From the NCBI GenBank assembly GCA_025716815.1, contig JAIXMN010000035.1:62001-126000 (forward strand): a stretch of DNA of 64,000 nt, in the 5' to 3' direction. Shown here in pieces: positions 46,534-58,272 of this stretch. The notes beneath the pieces are model-generated. The model was not told where the DNA came from. It made no database searches and saw nothing but the letters and a program-made list of their open reading frames with translations. This DNA is from Dichotomocladium elegans (taxonomy: Eukaryota; Mucoromycota; Mucoromycetes; Mucorales; Lichtheimiaceae). The translations under genes were made by a program, and so were the position numbers. Position 1 is the first letter of the stretch, and each line of letters opens with the position of its first letter.

Positions 46534-48892
46534 ATGAGTACCAGTGCGTCTTCTATGGCGACATACACGACCCTCATGAGGGTGACTCCTACCGGCCGTC
46601 CTTACTGTCAAGTAAATATAATTAAAAAGAAAAAGAAAAAAGCGGCTGCTCGCATCCATGAGCCTGATGTCGGGACCGGATTATCACTCGCAAGACAACT
46701 CATCATCATTTTCCTTTCTTGTATCTCATGTAGGATTTAAACGATCTTTTTTCTGCTCTGGTGATACAACACGGAGTCAAAGATCATCGGTATCGGTTCC
46801 GGACGATCCCTCACAGCTTTGTCTTTGCTGAAACCATCGAAACGCTAGGCAACCTTCAATTTACTCATATCATCAAGACACCGGATCCGTCTGACCCAAC
46901 GCGTCTCATATCGACCAAGACGACCACTACCTTTTCAATGTCACCCAAGATGGGACGCACTCTCACGCAGCACTTCGTGACCGCCAGACTTCTCGAAAAT
47001 GCCATTGACCCGACCAATCGCGTTATGAAGGATAAGGCCATATGGCTCCTCTCACCAAAAGCAAAGTTCGTCATCCAAGACTTTAGTAAGCGCGCACGCG
47101 TCTCGATTGAGAATCTGATGCCCGCCCTCAATAAGATCGAGTCATTCCAGATCGTCATCCTCGAGCGTTTAGCCGATCGAGATGATCAACTGGCTTTTGC
47201 TCGACCCAACATGACCATGGCATTTAAGGTAAATGCAATTATCATGGAAATACAAAACGAAGATGGTTTCTGACAAGGATAGTAGACGATGATGGCTTAT
47301 TTGCCACTGGAATCCTTACTGGCCGATGATGCGGGAGGTAGGTTGCGTCTCTTCATCCATCAGTTCCCTTTTTACCCCCCCTTTCCACTATCGTTGTCCA
47401 AAATGAATGCACAACAATATGCCGGTTAAATAGGAGGTAAATTCATGACTCACCAACTCGTATGATAGGTATCGATAAGAGCGAACTTGAAGAATATCAG
47501 TACGCTTTCTTTGGCTACCAGGCTTTCGAGTGGATCAGCGAGTACACGACGGCTGCCACGCGCGAAGAAGCCGAGCTGGTTGCGTCCGAATTTGTATTAT
47601 ACGGGTGGATCAGCCAGGTGCTCGACAAATCGGATCGCGAAAACTCTTCTAAAGATGAATCGGTTACGTTCAAGATGGGCCGCAACACGATGTATCACGT
47701 GACTGCACGCGGGCGTCAGGTTTTGGGGTGGGACAAGCCCTATGCGAGCGATGAGTGCCTGGCAGACACACATGAGCAGGTCATACAGCGTCAACGAGTC
47801 CTTGCATCCCGCTTGCGTCACAGCAGCAGCAATTTGACAAAATCGCTGACCCGAACGTCAGGAAAGGCAGTTGCAGGAGAACATGCAGGAGGAACAGGAA
47901 AACATTCTGGTATTGCGTCGTCCATCTCTTCTGGGTCCTCAGCCGAAGAGCCAATCAGTGATGTGGAAGTCAACTCCGACCTTGTAGGCGAAAATAGCGC
48001 GCTTCATGGACTCAGTGGTGTCGAGTTTGTGAGTCCCATTGTTCAGACTGGCGAGGTCCAGGAACCCGACAATGATCCACAGAAGAATATCGACGAGGTT
48101 ACCGAGCGACTTCTTCAACTGCGCTCGCCAAGCAATGCATTCCACCCTCACCAACGTCAGGACACCACTGACTCGGCAGCGACGAACACTACAACGTCTT
48201 CTCGGCCATCGAGCTTGTGTACTCAAGATAGCATCAACGTGGCCGCGTTAGACCCCAACTCATCGTGGTCGAAGCTTCGACAGATTCTTCTGGACCCGCT
48301 TATGCGTATGTACTTTCGTGATTTCCTGAAATCCCAGTTTTGCGAAGAGAACGTCAATATTTGGGTGGACTACTACAACCTCCGAAAGAAGGTACAGCGT
48401 TACAATCGTCACGACGCAGGCACGAGCGGCACCGGTCCTGTATCGACTAGGGAACTGCTGCAGGACAGCTATGCGATCTATGACACCTATCTTGGTCCGA
48501 CGGCCACGGCCGAGGTCAATATTGACCATCAGTTGCGGCAGGAAATCATCGCCTACGTGAGCGCCACATTCACGGTCTACAATAACAACATCCCCACCGC
48601 ATCGTCCAAGGCAGCTGCAGCGGGAGGGTCCATTCCATTTGTGTCCACTGCATTTCAGCCGACCCATCAGCAGCAAGTCACCTTGCTCGTCAATGGCCAC
48701 ACAGGCCAGTGCCTCAAGTCCTTGTTGCGACTGTACGACCGAGTGGATGACCACATTTGCCGCATCATGGCTCAGGACTCGGTCCCGAAGTTTGTCAAGA
48801 CAGAGAAGTATCGCGAGCTCGTGGCCCATTCTGCATCGCCTAATACGCTTCTCAGTCGCAGCTCGACTGAACAAAACCTGGATGTCTTGTAA
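46534..48892 (+). CDS. Regulator of G-protein signalling with two DEP domains (Sst2/FlbA type), 682 aa
   Basis: Exons 46534-46611, 46734-47228, 47286-47337 and 47469-48892 join in frame to 682 aa. The first DEP-like fungal domain spans about residues 27-110 (DLNDLFSALVIQHG ... TTTTTFSMSPKMGRTLTQHF), the second DEP about 210-300 (YQAFEWISEYTTAATREEAE ... GWISQVLD). A Ser-rich linker follows, then an RGS domain from about 472 (WSKLRQILLDPLMRMYFRDF, CEENVNIWVDYYNL, VPKFVKTEKYRELV). This layout is that of Sst2/FlbA, GTPase-activating proteins that shut off heterotrimeric Galpha and so restrain pheromone, nutrient or growth signalling at the plasma membrane. The RGS domain carries an insert of about 50 residues containing an Ala/Gly run, probably a surface loop. 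The short third exon is 52 nt. Confidence 0.92.
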
Positions 48893-49318
48893 TTTAGATG
48901 CATCTCCCCACCCTTCAGTCCTTTCTTTCTCCCAGCCTCCCTTCCCCCCCCGGCCCCGTCCCTCTCACACATGTATCATTTATGCTTTTTTCCTTTTATC
49001 CTCTCCCTTCGTTTTCGGATTCCCTTCCTGATCCTATGCCCCACACTTTGCTTCGCTTGATCTGCCGAGTTTCTTCGCTCTCCCTTCTTCGAGTAGCCTT
49101 CGTCCATCTTCTTCTTCCCCCCCCAACCCCCTAAAAATATGTACTTTTAAAATTGTCTCCCACATTAAATATTTCCAGCCGATGAAAAACTACCAATCCT
49201 TTGAGACAAGAAAAATGGATTAGGGTTTCCTAGTTCTACGCCATAGCGGTATCCCATTGTTTTTTTTTCGCCCTCCAAATACATTAGAATAGTTTTATTT
49301 TCTCAGCTCTACTATAGT
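48893..49318. other. Convergent intergenic region
   Basis: Pyrimidine-rich 3'UTR DNA of the RGS gene and AT-rich 3' flank of the MIX17 gene; no gene is seen. Confidence 0.6.
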
Positions 49319-49476
49319 TCAATATCGTGCGGCCATTTGTTGGCATGATTTTAAGGCGTCTAAATACCACTGGCAAGCTGACACGTCATTGTTGTTGACC
49401 TCCAAGCATTTTGTGAATGCCTTGGCATTCTCCTCGCATGAGACTTGTGGTTGTTGCTGCTGCTGATATAGCTGCT

Positions 49477-49508
<32 letters not shown>

Positions 49509-49893
49509 TGATCAGACGGCGCTTGATCCGATCGATTGCCACTGAATATCCCGCTGACGCCATTTGCAATGGTGTGGCCGACAGCTGAACCGACAGCCAC
49601 GCCTGCTGCGGTGGATGCCATTTGTCCAAAGAGACCAGGGCCTTGTGACACAACAACGGGTGTACTGGGTGCATGAGGTTGTGTGGGTGTCAATCCATGT
49701 TGCTGGGGAGGAGGGGCTTGTTGTTGTTGCTGTTGCCGAGAAGGCATAGTATGTGCTTGACGTGTTTGCTGATGTCGTGGAGGGGCTGAACGTCGTGACT
49801 ATTTGGGCAAGGAAGTCAGATAAATCTGTTTTCTTCCAACCCCTTCGGGCTGGTGTTTGATCATCTCTCTTTCTTTCTTACCTGGCGAGGCAT
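49319..49893 (-). CDS. MIX17: Twin-CX9C mitochondrial protein (MIX17 / CHCHD2-CHCHD10 family), 163 aa
   Basis: Minus-strand exons 49882-49893 (12 nt, MPRQ) and 49319-49798 join in frame to 163 aa. The N-terminal region is basic and Gln/Pro rich ([16 protein letters not shown]), followed by the conserved hydrophobic glycine-rich helix [20 protein letters not shown], an AAA/CAG-encoded polyQ tract, and the CHCH domain with two CX9C motifs, [11 protein letters not shown] and [11 protein letters not shown]. Family members are imported into the mitochondrial intermembrane space by the Mia40 disulfide relay. The very short first coding exon is supported by the family's MPRR/MPRQ N-terminus. Confidence 0.9.
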
Positions 49894-51065
49894 ATTATAT
49901 ATTTATGTGTGCGTACGTGCGTGTCTTTAGAGAAAGAGAGAGAGAAAAGATACTAAATGAATTAAAAGCTTTCGCACACATCGCAATTTATGCAATTTGA
50001 GATCCAGCCGTTTTCGAAGCGTTGACTCAAACCATTTCCGAATCCGGTGATTCACGGCCGGCAAATTCATTTTCCCGTTGCGCAGCATTCGGGGCTTTTT
50101 TTTTTTAAAGCGCAGAATGGAACAGCTGCTGGGAGGTTCTAGCAAAAATAAAAAAGTTTCTTCGGTTTGATCGAATCGATGAGGCCACGCCATGCTGTCT
50201 GTCTTTTAAAGAAGTACATTGAGACGTCATTTTCTTGGCAGGCATCATGGTCAAATTTTCTATTGGTTCACCTATCGGAACACCCAGTTGCCTTCACATC
50301 ACGCTGATCGTACTCTACTCGGGCCTGCAACATAGCTGTTCTCTTCCATCATGGCACACACATTGCTTATCAACAAAAAAGGCACCCAGGATAGCCATAG
50401 GCCAATGTTTCGCCATCATCTGGTTGGTTAAGATACATGAATTAACTGTCACATCCTGTCGCAATTTCCCCTCTAGCCAAGTCTGGAAAAAGGGTATCCA
50501 CCAGTGCAACAGGAAGCGGGGTGAGGGGCGTTGCCCGAGGATCTTAGAACCCCTCTCTTCATGTATCGTTTGGTATTAATAGGTTTAACATATCGAGCTA
50601 GCGAGCAAGCGATCATGTTGGTTAAGGCAATGAAGGAGAGTGACAGCCCGGCACTCCTTATTCTATTAAGACTTCCTAATGCTGAGGCTCCCTCCAAGTT
50701 TGCTGTTGTCTTTAGAGACAGCAACTACACAGCGGATATCCTTTGCTTGGGTCATGCCCATGCAGAGTTCCATACTAATATGGATTCCAGGAGCATCGAG
50801 GATAGCTCGGTTTCTTCTAAAGCCAAATGTCCGTCATGAACGATCGGTACATCTAACCAAGGCTCTTTCCCTTGGGATCTTCCTATCTAATAGGTTTAAA
50901 AATTAAAATTTCATACTTGAAATCCTTCATATCTGTTGAGGAAATGCTCTATAACCTGCCCTAAGCCGTTACTAATGCAGCATGCCTCCTCATTGCAAAT
51001 TACGAACGATTTGCTGATTCTGTGTTCCTTAAGTGTTGTGCTCCATATCGTTCAGTCTGTACTAA

Positions 51066-51097
<32 letters not shown>

Positions 51098-52019
51098 CTA
51101 GATTCTGTTGCCGATGACAATTCAAATATTCTCGAACATCATCTCACGAGAGCCTGTCCTTGTTTTTCGCAATACATAGGTTCTCTAACTGGTGCATGGA
51201 ATCTGATGAGCCCGAGAAGTACTATTGAAAGATACACTATGCAGCATTCTGTGTGGGGGAGGCAAGCAAAATTGAAGTAGAGGGTCGTTTTCTCGTCAAA
51301 CATAGCACATGAGCAATGCCCAGGAAAAAAAAAAAGAACAACACAGACCCTGACGATCTCCAAAGTGATGCTCATTTCAGAATGCTGAATGTGTCGACAG
51401 GAGGAAAACCAAAAAAAGTCGGCCTCTGATCATAGAAATTGAATCTCTGTGAAAAAAGGTCGCATAAATCATGTAAATTGTCGTATCAGTAGATAAAAGA
51501 CTTCGTATCGATACCCATTAGTCAGCCGAAAACTGTAACCCTTCCTCATACACTTTAATTCATCTCCAAAGAGTAGTTTGGTTGCCCTGACGATAACCAG
51601 GACGAAAAAGCGAAGACGAAAGGGAGAGAGGAGGAGTCCAGCAACAAGAGGAGAAAAGGATCGGAATGGGACCAGAGGCAGAAGCGGAAGAAGGAACGCA
51701 AGGACGTCCAGGAACCTCTCTCTTCCATGACTCATCAAAGTGGAGTATGATTACTCAATCAGCAAAGGAAAGTGGATGTTGGTTTGTAAGAAACCGGATG
51801 TGAAAATGGAAGAGAGGGTCAGGCTGGAGTTCAGACCAGAGAGCAGATTTCTCGACTGTCCAGTTTCTGTAGGAAATCAAGAAGGAAAATCATCTATGTG
51901 ATTGACAAGGTTGAAACAAGTACCGTGCTACCTCACGATGGGGAAACGTAGTTGTGTTACCAACAGATGACATTTTCTTGATGATCAAGATAATGCATTG
52001 CGTCAAGGGTAATCCAATC
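49894..52019. other. Repeat-rich intergenic DNA, unassigned
   Basis: About 2.1 kb with interrupted ORFs on both strands. A stretch at about 50300-50900 is coding-like on the minus strand (for example AGLSLSFIALTNMIACSLA) but cannot be assigned. A TA repeat passing into TG lies at about 51066-51098. No intact gene. Confidence 0.45.
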
Positions 52020-53420
52020 TATCAGAATATGATTTGTTCTATACCTTTTACAACATGACACCATATTGGTCTCTTGTTAGTTGTATTTCTTAAATGGACA
52101 CTATAAGAATGAGAGACGAATCCTTCGGGATCGCACAACTTTAAGCTTTTTGATGTTTCATCGATTCTGGCCATCCGTGTCTCGCATTCCAAGTACTTAT
52201 TGCGTTTTGCTTGCTCTTCGCGACCGACCAATATGTCCAATGGGATTGAGCCCAGGCGAGTAGGATAGAAAGCAACGTATCCATATTCACAAGACTCTAT
52301 GTATTTAGAGATATCCTCAGCTTTATGAATAGAAGCACTGTCCATTACCAAGCAATGGCCCTTCATATGTTCATACTATCCATTTCATCCATGGTAGTAT
52401 TAAGAATACTGAGATAATATCCAGTTACACTTCCTTTGCTTGCCGTTATGTAATGCCCCGCTCCCTTTTTTCGGCTGTGGTTGTGGGATTGGGAAGCTAC
52501 ATTTAATGATGCCAAGATTGCTCACAGGATTGTGGTCGTTTTCGTCCTTGTTTTTGTACTGTAACCACTGCAAGAGTCTCTTTCTTGGATCATGCCATGT
52601 TGCGCTTCATGTTTATATGGAATCCAGACTCATGGAGGAAAATACAATTTTTTCTAAGGTCAATGTCATTCATGTCCCATCGGCGCACTCATCAAGGCGC
52701 TCTTGGACTTTTCATGGCTGTTCCTGTCTACAGGCTGAAACCAACCCTTTCCAGTGACAAGTGGCATCCCATTTTTCATGAATCGATGGAGCGTCGTTTA
52801 TATACCCTTTAATCTCTGGAGTAATTGCTCCATCAGGTGTTCTAGGACTATTGACGGATTCTCATCAATCCATTCTAAAATAGCACTTTTATGCTTTTCG
52901 GTAATGAACAGATGAACGGCATCTGCCTCTACATTTTCTGAAGATGTTATTATCGCTCTTGCGTACTGTGATGCTCGTCAGTGACCGACCGAAGATAGAC
53001 CCCTAGCTGTTTTGCAGCAATTGATGCATTCAAGACCTTCTCAAACATCAGTTTGAAAAATATGACCTTATCTAGATCGGTGTACATTGGTAGTCGCGCT
53101 TAAAGTCTGCCTCTTTCATCTGAATGTCTGTATTAGGGATACACGCATAGCAAAAAAAGTCAGGGCAATTGCTGCACGATAGAATACACAGATATTCTGT
53201 GCGAGAACAACGGATTGAAGAGAGCACATTTCCTCATGAATAACATAGTCCATAGGTTCAGGACAGCCATGCTCATCAACGACATGGCCGTCTCCATCTT
53301 GAATAAAGGATAGATTGCTCATTTCAAACTGTGAGATGGATAGAGAAATGGATTTTCTAAGCACTTTTTTTCGCGACATCTTCCGCAATACACGCAACAT
53401 TTGCTTTGTCATTACTCATC
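52020..53420 (-). pseudogene. Tc1/mariner-like transposase, degraded (copy C)
   Basis: On the minus strand it starts near 53412 (MTKQMLRVLRKMSRKK), then DGDGHVVDEHGCPEPMDY, matching copies B and D. A DESGFHINM-like piece lies near 52600-52640, MKGHCLVMDSASIHKAEDI near 52366-52310 carries the second catalytic Asp, FYPTRLGSIPLDI replaces the third motif, and KSLKLCDPEGFVSHSYS gives the C-terminus. Multiple stops and shifts. Confidence 0.82.
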
Positions 53421-53680
53421 CTGACTTCTGGACAAAACGCGACTTCATTTTGGAAAACTGAGCATGTAAAGATTCTTGTGGTGCAGCTATTCAAGAATAT
53501 CCTAGACCGGTAATTTTTATCCGATCTTTGGTTTTAATAATTTGGCAAGCGCCTTATTGAAAATTTCAATCACAGCGCTGCCGAGATGGGGTAGGGGGTA
53601 GGGCGGCGGGTGGCGGGGCCGCGATTGCCGCTATGACAGCAAAGGCTCGTTGAATCATATCCATCCTCTTTCTAACTCCA

Positions 53681-54579
53681 ATGGTAAGCATTGTGTCCAA
53701 CAGGTTGCCTCCCATCCCTAGCATCCATTGCCTCAATCCATCCACACATGCATCCATCCATCGCATCCATCAACCGAACCCATCAAAAAACATAACAGCC
53801 GATGCAAATGGAAGCGAGACACGATGCAGTCAATGAAAAAATATCAGCCGGGTTCATCCTACCCCTCGCGCAATCCGGTTTTGAGAGCGCAATGTCTTTC
53901 TCCCAATCAGTTTTTTTATATACTGTCCAATGCCAGAGGAGCAGAAAAGAAGAGATCCCTGAAGAATGGATGGATAGAGGGGGATAACGTGGACTGGATT
54001 GCATAGAGTTGGATGCCTAGGTGGGGGGAGGCGCGCCATTGGATGAATCCTAGTGGAATGGATGTCCCCACTTTGAGATAACAAAATTTGAACTAATCCT
54101 TGCTATGCTTCAAATAGGCTCCTGTCAAGGCATACGAACTTCGCAACAAGAACAAGACCGAGCTTCTCAAGATTCTTGAGGAGCAGAAGCAGGAACTTGC
54201 TTCGCTTCGTGTGCAGAAGGTTGCCGGTGGCTCTGCGTCAAAGCTTCATCAGATGTAAGTGCATTATACGCGGTAGTGCTATCTGTGTTTTTTCTTGCAA
54301 CCCGATGGTTAATTGAAATTGTTCCTTTTTTTTTAAAAAAAAAACAGTGGTGCTGTCCGCAAGAACATTGCCCGCACTTTGACTGTCATCAACCAGACCC
54401 AGCGTGAGCAGCTCCGTCTCTTCTACCAGAAGAAGAAGTACATTCCCTTGGATCTTCGCGTCAAGAAGACCCGTGCTATGCGCCGTGCGTTGACCCCCTA
54501 CGAGCGCAATCTCAAGACCGTCAAGCAGCAGAAGAAGCTTGCCCACTTCCCTCTTCGCAAGTACGCTGTCAAGGCCTAA
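53681..54579 (+). CDS. RPL35: 60S ribosomal protein L35 (uL29), 123 aa
   Basis: The coding exons are 53681-53683 (the ATG alone), 54118-54254 and 54348-54579, giving 123 aa, the family's usual size. ATG is followed directly by GTAAGC at 53684, and the next exon begins [17 protein letters not shown], the conserved start of eukaryotic uL29 after Met. Later motifs are [31 protein letters not shown] and [19 protein letters not shown]. uL29 surrounds the ribosomal exit tunnel and helps recruit SRP and the translocon. The 434-nt first intron is long for this locus, a pattern often seen in ribosomal protein genes. AATAAA occurs at 54579-54584 and again at 54645-54650. Confidence 0.94.
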
Positions 54580-54647
54580 ATAAAAAGATTTTGCTTGTGG
54601 AAATCTCTTTTTTCCCAATCTGCTTTTGTCTGCCCTTTTCGCAAAAT

Positions 54648-54674
54648 AAAGCCTGATACTTCAGGCTTTTTTTT
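54648..54674 (+). terminator. Perfect 9-bp hairpin followed by a T-run downstream of RPL35
   Basis: AAAGCCTGA (54648-54656), loop TACT, then TCAGGCTTT (54661-54669), with the T-run continuing to 54674. It has the form of a bacterial intrinsic terminator but lies at the 3' end of a nuclear gene, overlapping an AATAAA signal. Its role is unknown. Confidence 0.6.
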
Positions 54675-55868
54675 AGCCATATCTTTAGCCACATATGAGA
54701 CGTGAGCATACGGGTCCCATCGAGACAGAGAGAAGCGCTGGCTTATTGTATAACATTGGATTGGATCGCAAACTAGCTTGCCTAAACCATAAGTTATTGC
54801 TCGTTTCCATTGTATCCGCGGAGAGAGTGGACCTGAACTGCATCTTCTCCCTGCAATAACAAAGCCGGGTAGTTGTTCTCTACAGGAAAGGTTGTGGGGA
54901 AGAAGAGGGAAGGCAGAGTGCGGCTTTTCTATGCTCTGGCATTTGCCACTCGCGGCTTCTTGATGGCAACAGGAGTTGACCTTATTGCTCTTGCAGCCTT
55001 GGAGGAGGATGCCATAACCCGTCGCCATGGGGGAGATATGTGGGCTCGGCATGTCCGTCGGAGCCACACCGGAATCTTAGCTCGTTGGCCTTCTGAGGCT
55101 CAAAAGGATGATGTCTAAAAAGTTGAGCACAGCCGTCCTGTGTCCGGCGGATTCCACAGCCAGGGGAAACGTGGGGATTCCTCACCACCTCCCACAATGG
55201 TTCTTCTTCGAGATATTCAGTTATATGCGTTCCCACCCCACACGGCATTCGCATTTCCTCAAACAGGATGTCGCACAAAGAGAAATTGGCCAAAGATAGG
55301 CCCACTTGTTGTTGCGCCTGCCGAACCTTCGCTATACACGTTGAGCATTCCAAGTGCGGGACATCATGCTGAGGATCGGGAGGGCCATGGGTGTTGCTGA
55401 GCGTGGCTTCCCTCGATCCTATGGACTATGTTGGTGAGAGTAACTTCACTCTTGTTCTACTATTTTGCTTGTTCCCCACCACAAAACATATCTTGCGTAG
55501 TGTATCTTGCAAACAGTAACACGGGATTGTTGCTACGCATATATACCGAAGCAGATGTTCCGTTAAAAAGAAGCACAGCTACGCGCACAGACACACACAG
55601 CTGTTATCCAATTCAAGATCAGAGTTTTTTTTTTACTCCAGTGGATCACTGTATCACATGACTCATTGTAGGGGAGTTTCAGCATAGAGAAAAAGAGAGA
55701 GAGAGGGGGCACCAGCGGTTTGTGTGTATGTGTGTGTGTGTGGAGAATGCATGAATTCAAAAGGGAGTGCGAACGCGCGCGCGTGCGAGAGAGAGAGAAA
55801 ATATTTCGCTTCTATTAGCTTTCCTTAAAACTTAGCTTTCAACAATAACAAATATATTAAACGCTTTC
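54675..55868. other. Intergenic region with GA/GT repeats
   Basis: It contains a compound GA, GT and CG-rich repeat at about 55690-55800 close to the TDP1 start and one weak minus-strand ORF listed separately. Confidence 0.5.
54982..55353 (-). CDS. Unrecognised ORF, 123 aa
   Basis: An open minus-strand frame (MECSTCIAKVRQAQQQVG ... DGCAQLFRHHPF) with several Cys and His. No family is recognised and no splice partner is convincing. It may be a decayed exon or chance. Confidence 0.18.
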   Translation of the reverse strand: MECSTCIAKVRQAQQQVGLSLANFSLCDILFEEMRMPCGVGTHITEYLEEEPLWEVVRNPHVSPGCGIRRTQDGCAQLFRHHPFEPQKANELRFRCGSDGHAEPTYLPHGDGLWHPPPRLQEQ

Positions 55869-58018
55869 ATGAGTAATTCCGACGACGATCACGATCTCAA
55901 GCGAGCCATTGCCCTCTCTCTTTCCGAGCAAAACATGGAAGACGTGGAGTTTCAACGCGCAATTACGCTTTCATTAGAATCCCATGCGCAAGCAGCGGCT
56001 TCGTTGCTGAGGGGGACAGAAACCGGAGCCAATGACGAAGACGAAGATATCCGCCGCGCGATTGCACTTTCACTCAACAAGCCTGTAGAGAAGCTCACAG
56101 CGCGCGAGGCGTTAGGGCTGACACCAGCCGCAGAAGCTGCTAAAAATAAACGCATGTTGGAAAGAGCTTCGGGATCGACGGCAACGCATAATAATAAGCG
56201 AATGCGCACAGAGAAAGAGGGCTCCTTCTTTTGGGAAGGAGTGGTCAAACTGACGCATATCGATGGGTATTCGGGACCGAATTTCATACGGATCGAGGAC
56301 ATCATTCTTAAGGTACCCTTTTCTTTGTTGAACTCTTGGGGTCTCCCATTCTTATGTTTTTATTTTTATCCATAGGATCATCTCCAAAAGGCTGTCATGA
56401 CCGCCTTTATGGTGAGTTTGGACTTCATTCAGGAGCATATCCCAAAAGACGTCAACCTCTGCATTGTTATGCACGGAAGACCGGTAAGCAATAAAAGACG
56501 ACCGATCGCAAATACCCTTGCATTAACGCAGTTTTCGGTACTGTTATGCAAAGGCAATGGCGCGCCAACTGAGCCCTACGCGCACATACGTTATCCCTCC
56601 TCTCAAGGACAGCAAATACGGCGTATTTCATCCAAAGCTGATGATCCTCGTCCACAAAGCGTCGCTTCGGGTCGTGATTGGATCTGCTAACCTGGTAAAT
56701 CGGCTGTACAGTGCATTGAAGAAGAACAAAGAAATGTGACTAACACATAACATTATGGTAGGAGCGATACGATTACCACGATCTTGAAAACGTCGTCTTT
56801 ATTCAGGATTTTAAGCTTCTTGAAACACCTGTGTCTGATCTACCCGAGTTTGGCAAAGACCTATGCGATCTCCTTGATGCAATGGGCGTCCCACAGTCTG
56901 TCAAGGCCGAGTTGCGAAAGTATGACTTTTCCACGGCCAAGGCACGTCTCGTCGCATCAATATCAGGCGAATTTGAAGGCGAGGATGACTACAAACGATA
57001 CGGCCATGCGCGCCTTGCCCATATCGTGCAAGACATGGTCGGCGATGAGCTAGAGCCTACGCGAGTGGAAATGCAGGTGTGTTCCCAATGTCTGGATTTT
57101 CCCCCTCTATCCGTCTAACCGTAAGAATACAAATTCCCGATTGATATATATATATGTGTGTGTGTGTGCGCACGTGTATAGACTTCTTCGCTCGGGGGGT
57201 TAACATCAACTTATCTTCACGAGTTATACCGTTCCTTTTCGGGTAATGATCCCTACGCAGATGGGAAAAGACCAGCACGACTTCCAAAGCCGGATACTTT
57301 ACCTCCAATCGATGTGGTGTTTCCGTCACTCAATACAGTGAGAGACAGCAAGCTTGGACCTACGGTACTCTTTAAAGAAGCTGGGGGGGGAGGAACCGCC
57401 GGAGGAAAATGGAGCATTGACAAGACGTTCTCGAATTTAGGGTGCAGGAACCATCTGTCTCAACAGAACATCGTGGCAAAAACCATCGTTTCCAAAGCAA
57501 GTCATGTGCGATGCCATTAGTATCCGTCCTGGTACTCTGATGCATTCTAAGGTACTTAGTCTTGTCTATCGACAGCAGTGTATGTATGATGAACAATGTT
57601 AAAGGGTTGATGTCGTTAGTATATCATTGCCACTTTACCCTCCTCGCCAACACGCTCACTTAAGGGTTGGGTCTATTGCGGGTAATATATCTATCAAGGC
57701 TCAAGGAAAAAAAAAAGGCACCAACAACGAGGATGATTTTTTTTGGTAGGAGCCATAATGCAACCGTGTCTGCATGGGGTAAGCTCAATCTTTCAAAGAC
57801 CACAAGAAATCCAAAAATGTCAATGAGGCAAGTTAACGCATCGTGAGCCTTTGTCTCTTCTCGAATGGTACTGAATGGATATATCTAGCAATTGGGAGCT
57901 CGGTGTAGTTCTGCCCATTTATGAAGACAGCCAGATCCCGGTCACTTATCGGAGACCACCTCCCAGATACAAACCCGATCAAGAACCCTGGATGCAAGAT
58001 ATGTTATTCTCGTCGTAA
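55869..58018 (+). CDS. TDP1: Tyrosyl-DNA phosphodiesterase 1 with N-terminal UIMs, 523 aa, 9 exons
   Basis: Exons 55869-56312, 56376-56483, 56554-56694, 56762-57076, 57182-57364, 57441-57551, 57620-57681, 57750-57827 and 57889-58018 join in frame to 523 aa. Three ubiquitin-interacting-like motifs open the protein (DLKRAIALSLSEQ, EFQRAITLSLES, DIRRAIALSLNK). The first catalytic HxK is in GVFHPKLMIL (H210, K212), the second in TLMHSKYIIA (H432, K434); GWVYCGSHNATVSAWG and NWELGVVLPIYED complete the fold. TDP1 removes trapped topoisomerase I peptides from 3' DNA ends in the nucleus. The last intron starts GCAAGT (57828), a GC-AG intron; its acceptor at 57888 restores SNWELG. Catalytic residues are intact, so it is probably functional. 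Confidence 0.92.
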
Positions 58019-58272
58019 GAGAGACCCCCTTTCCAGCTACTTTCCCAAAAAAAAAGAATTACATTTCCCTCGGATAGCAAATGCAACAGCAAACCGGACT
58101 GACAAAGAGTTATTCATGTGAAGACAAATGGGAGGCAGAAGAGAAGCATGAAGTAAAAAGTGGAATACACCAGGGAGATGTTTAAAGCTAGGGGGATGAT
58201 GAGCGAGTGCTTGGGATGCGCATACAAAAAGGTAAATAGGATGCCTAAGAGAAACATGGTTGCAGCGAACCG
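58019..58272. other. Convergent 3' region between TDP1 and the MADS-box gene
   Basis: About 250 nt with no gene, holding the two 3'UTRs. Confidence 0.6.

Noticed and set aside
48260..48874. 204-codon minus-strand ORF
   Set aside because: It is antisense to the RGS domain exon and has no recognisable domain.
50235..50906. Coding-like stretch possibly from a transporter
   Set aside because: Hydrophobic fragments occur, but stops interrupt every frame and no diagnostic motif could be recognised.
56400..56435. Possible 21-nt intron (GTGAGT...CAG) in TDP1 exon 2
   Set aside because: It is in frame, too short for a spliceosomal intron, and its translation VSLDFIQ fits the protein.
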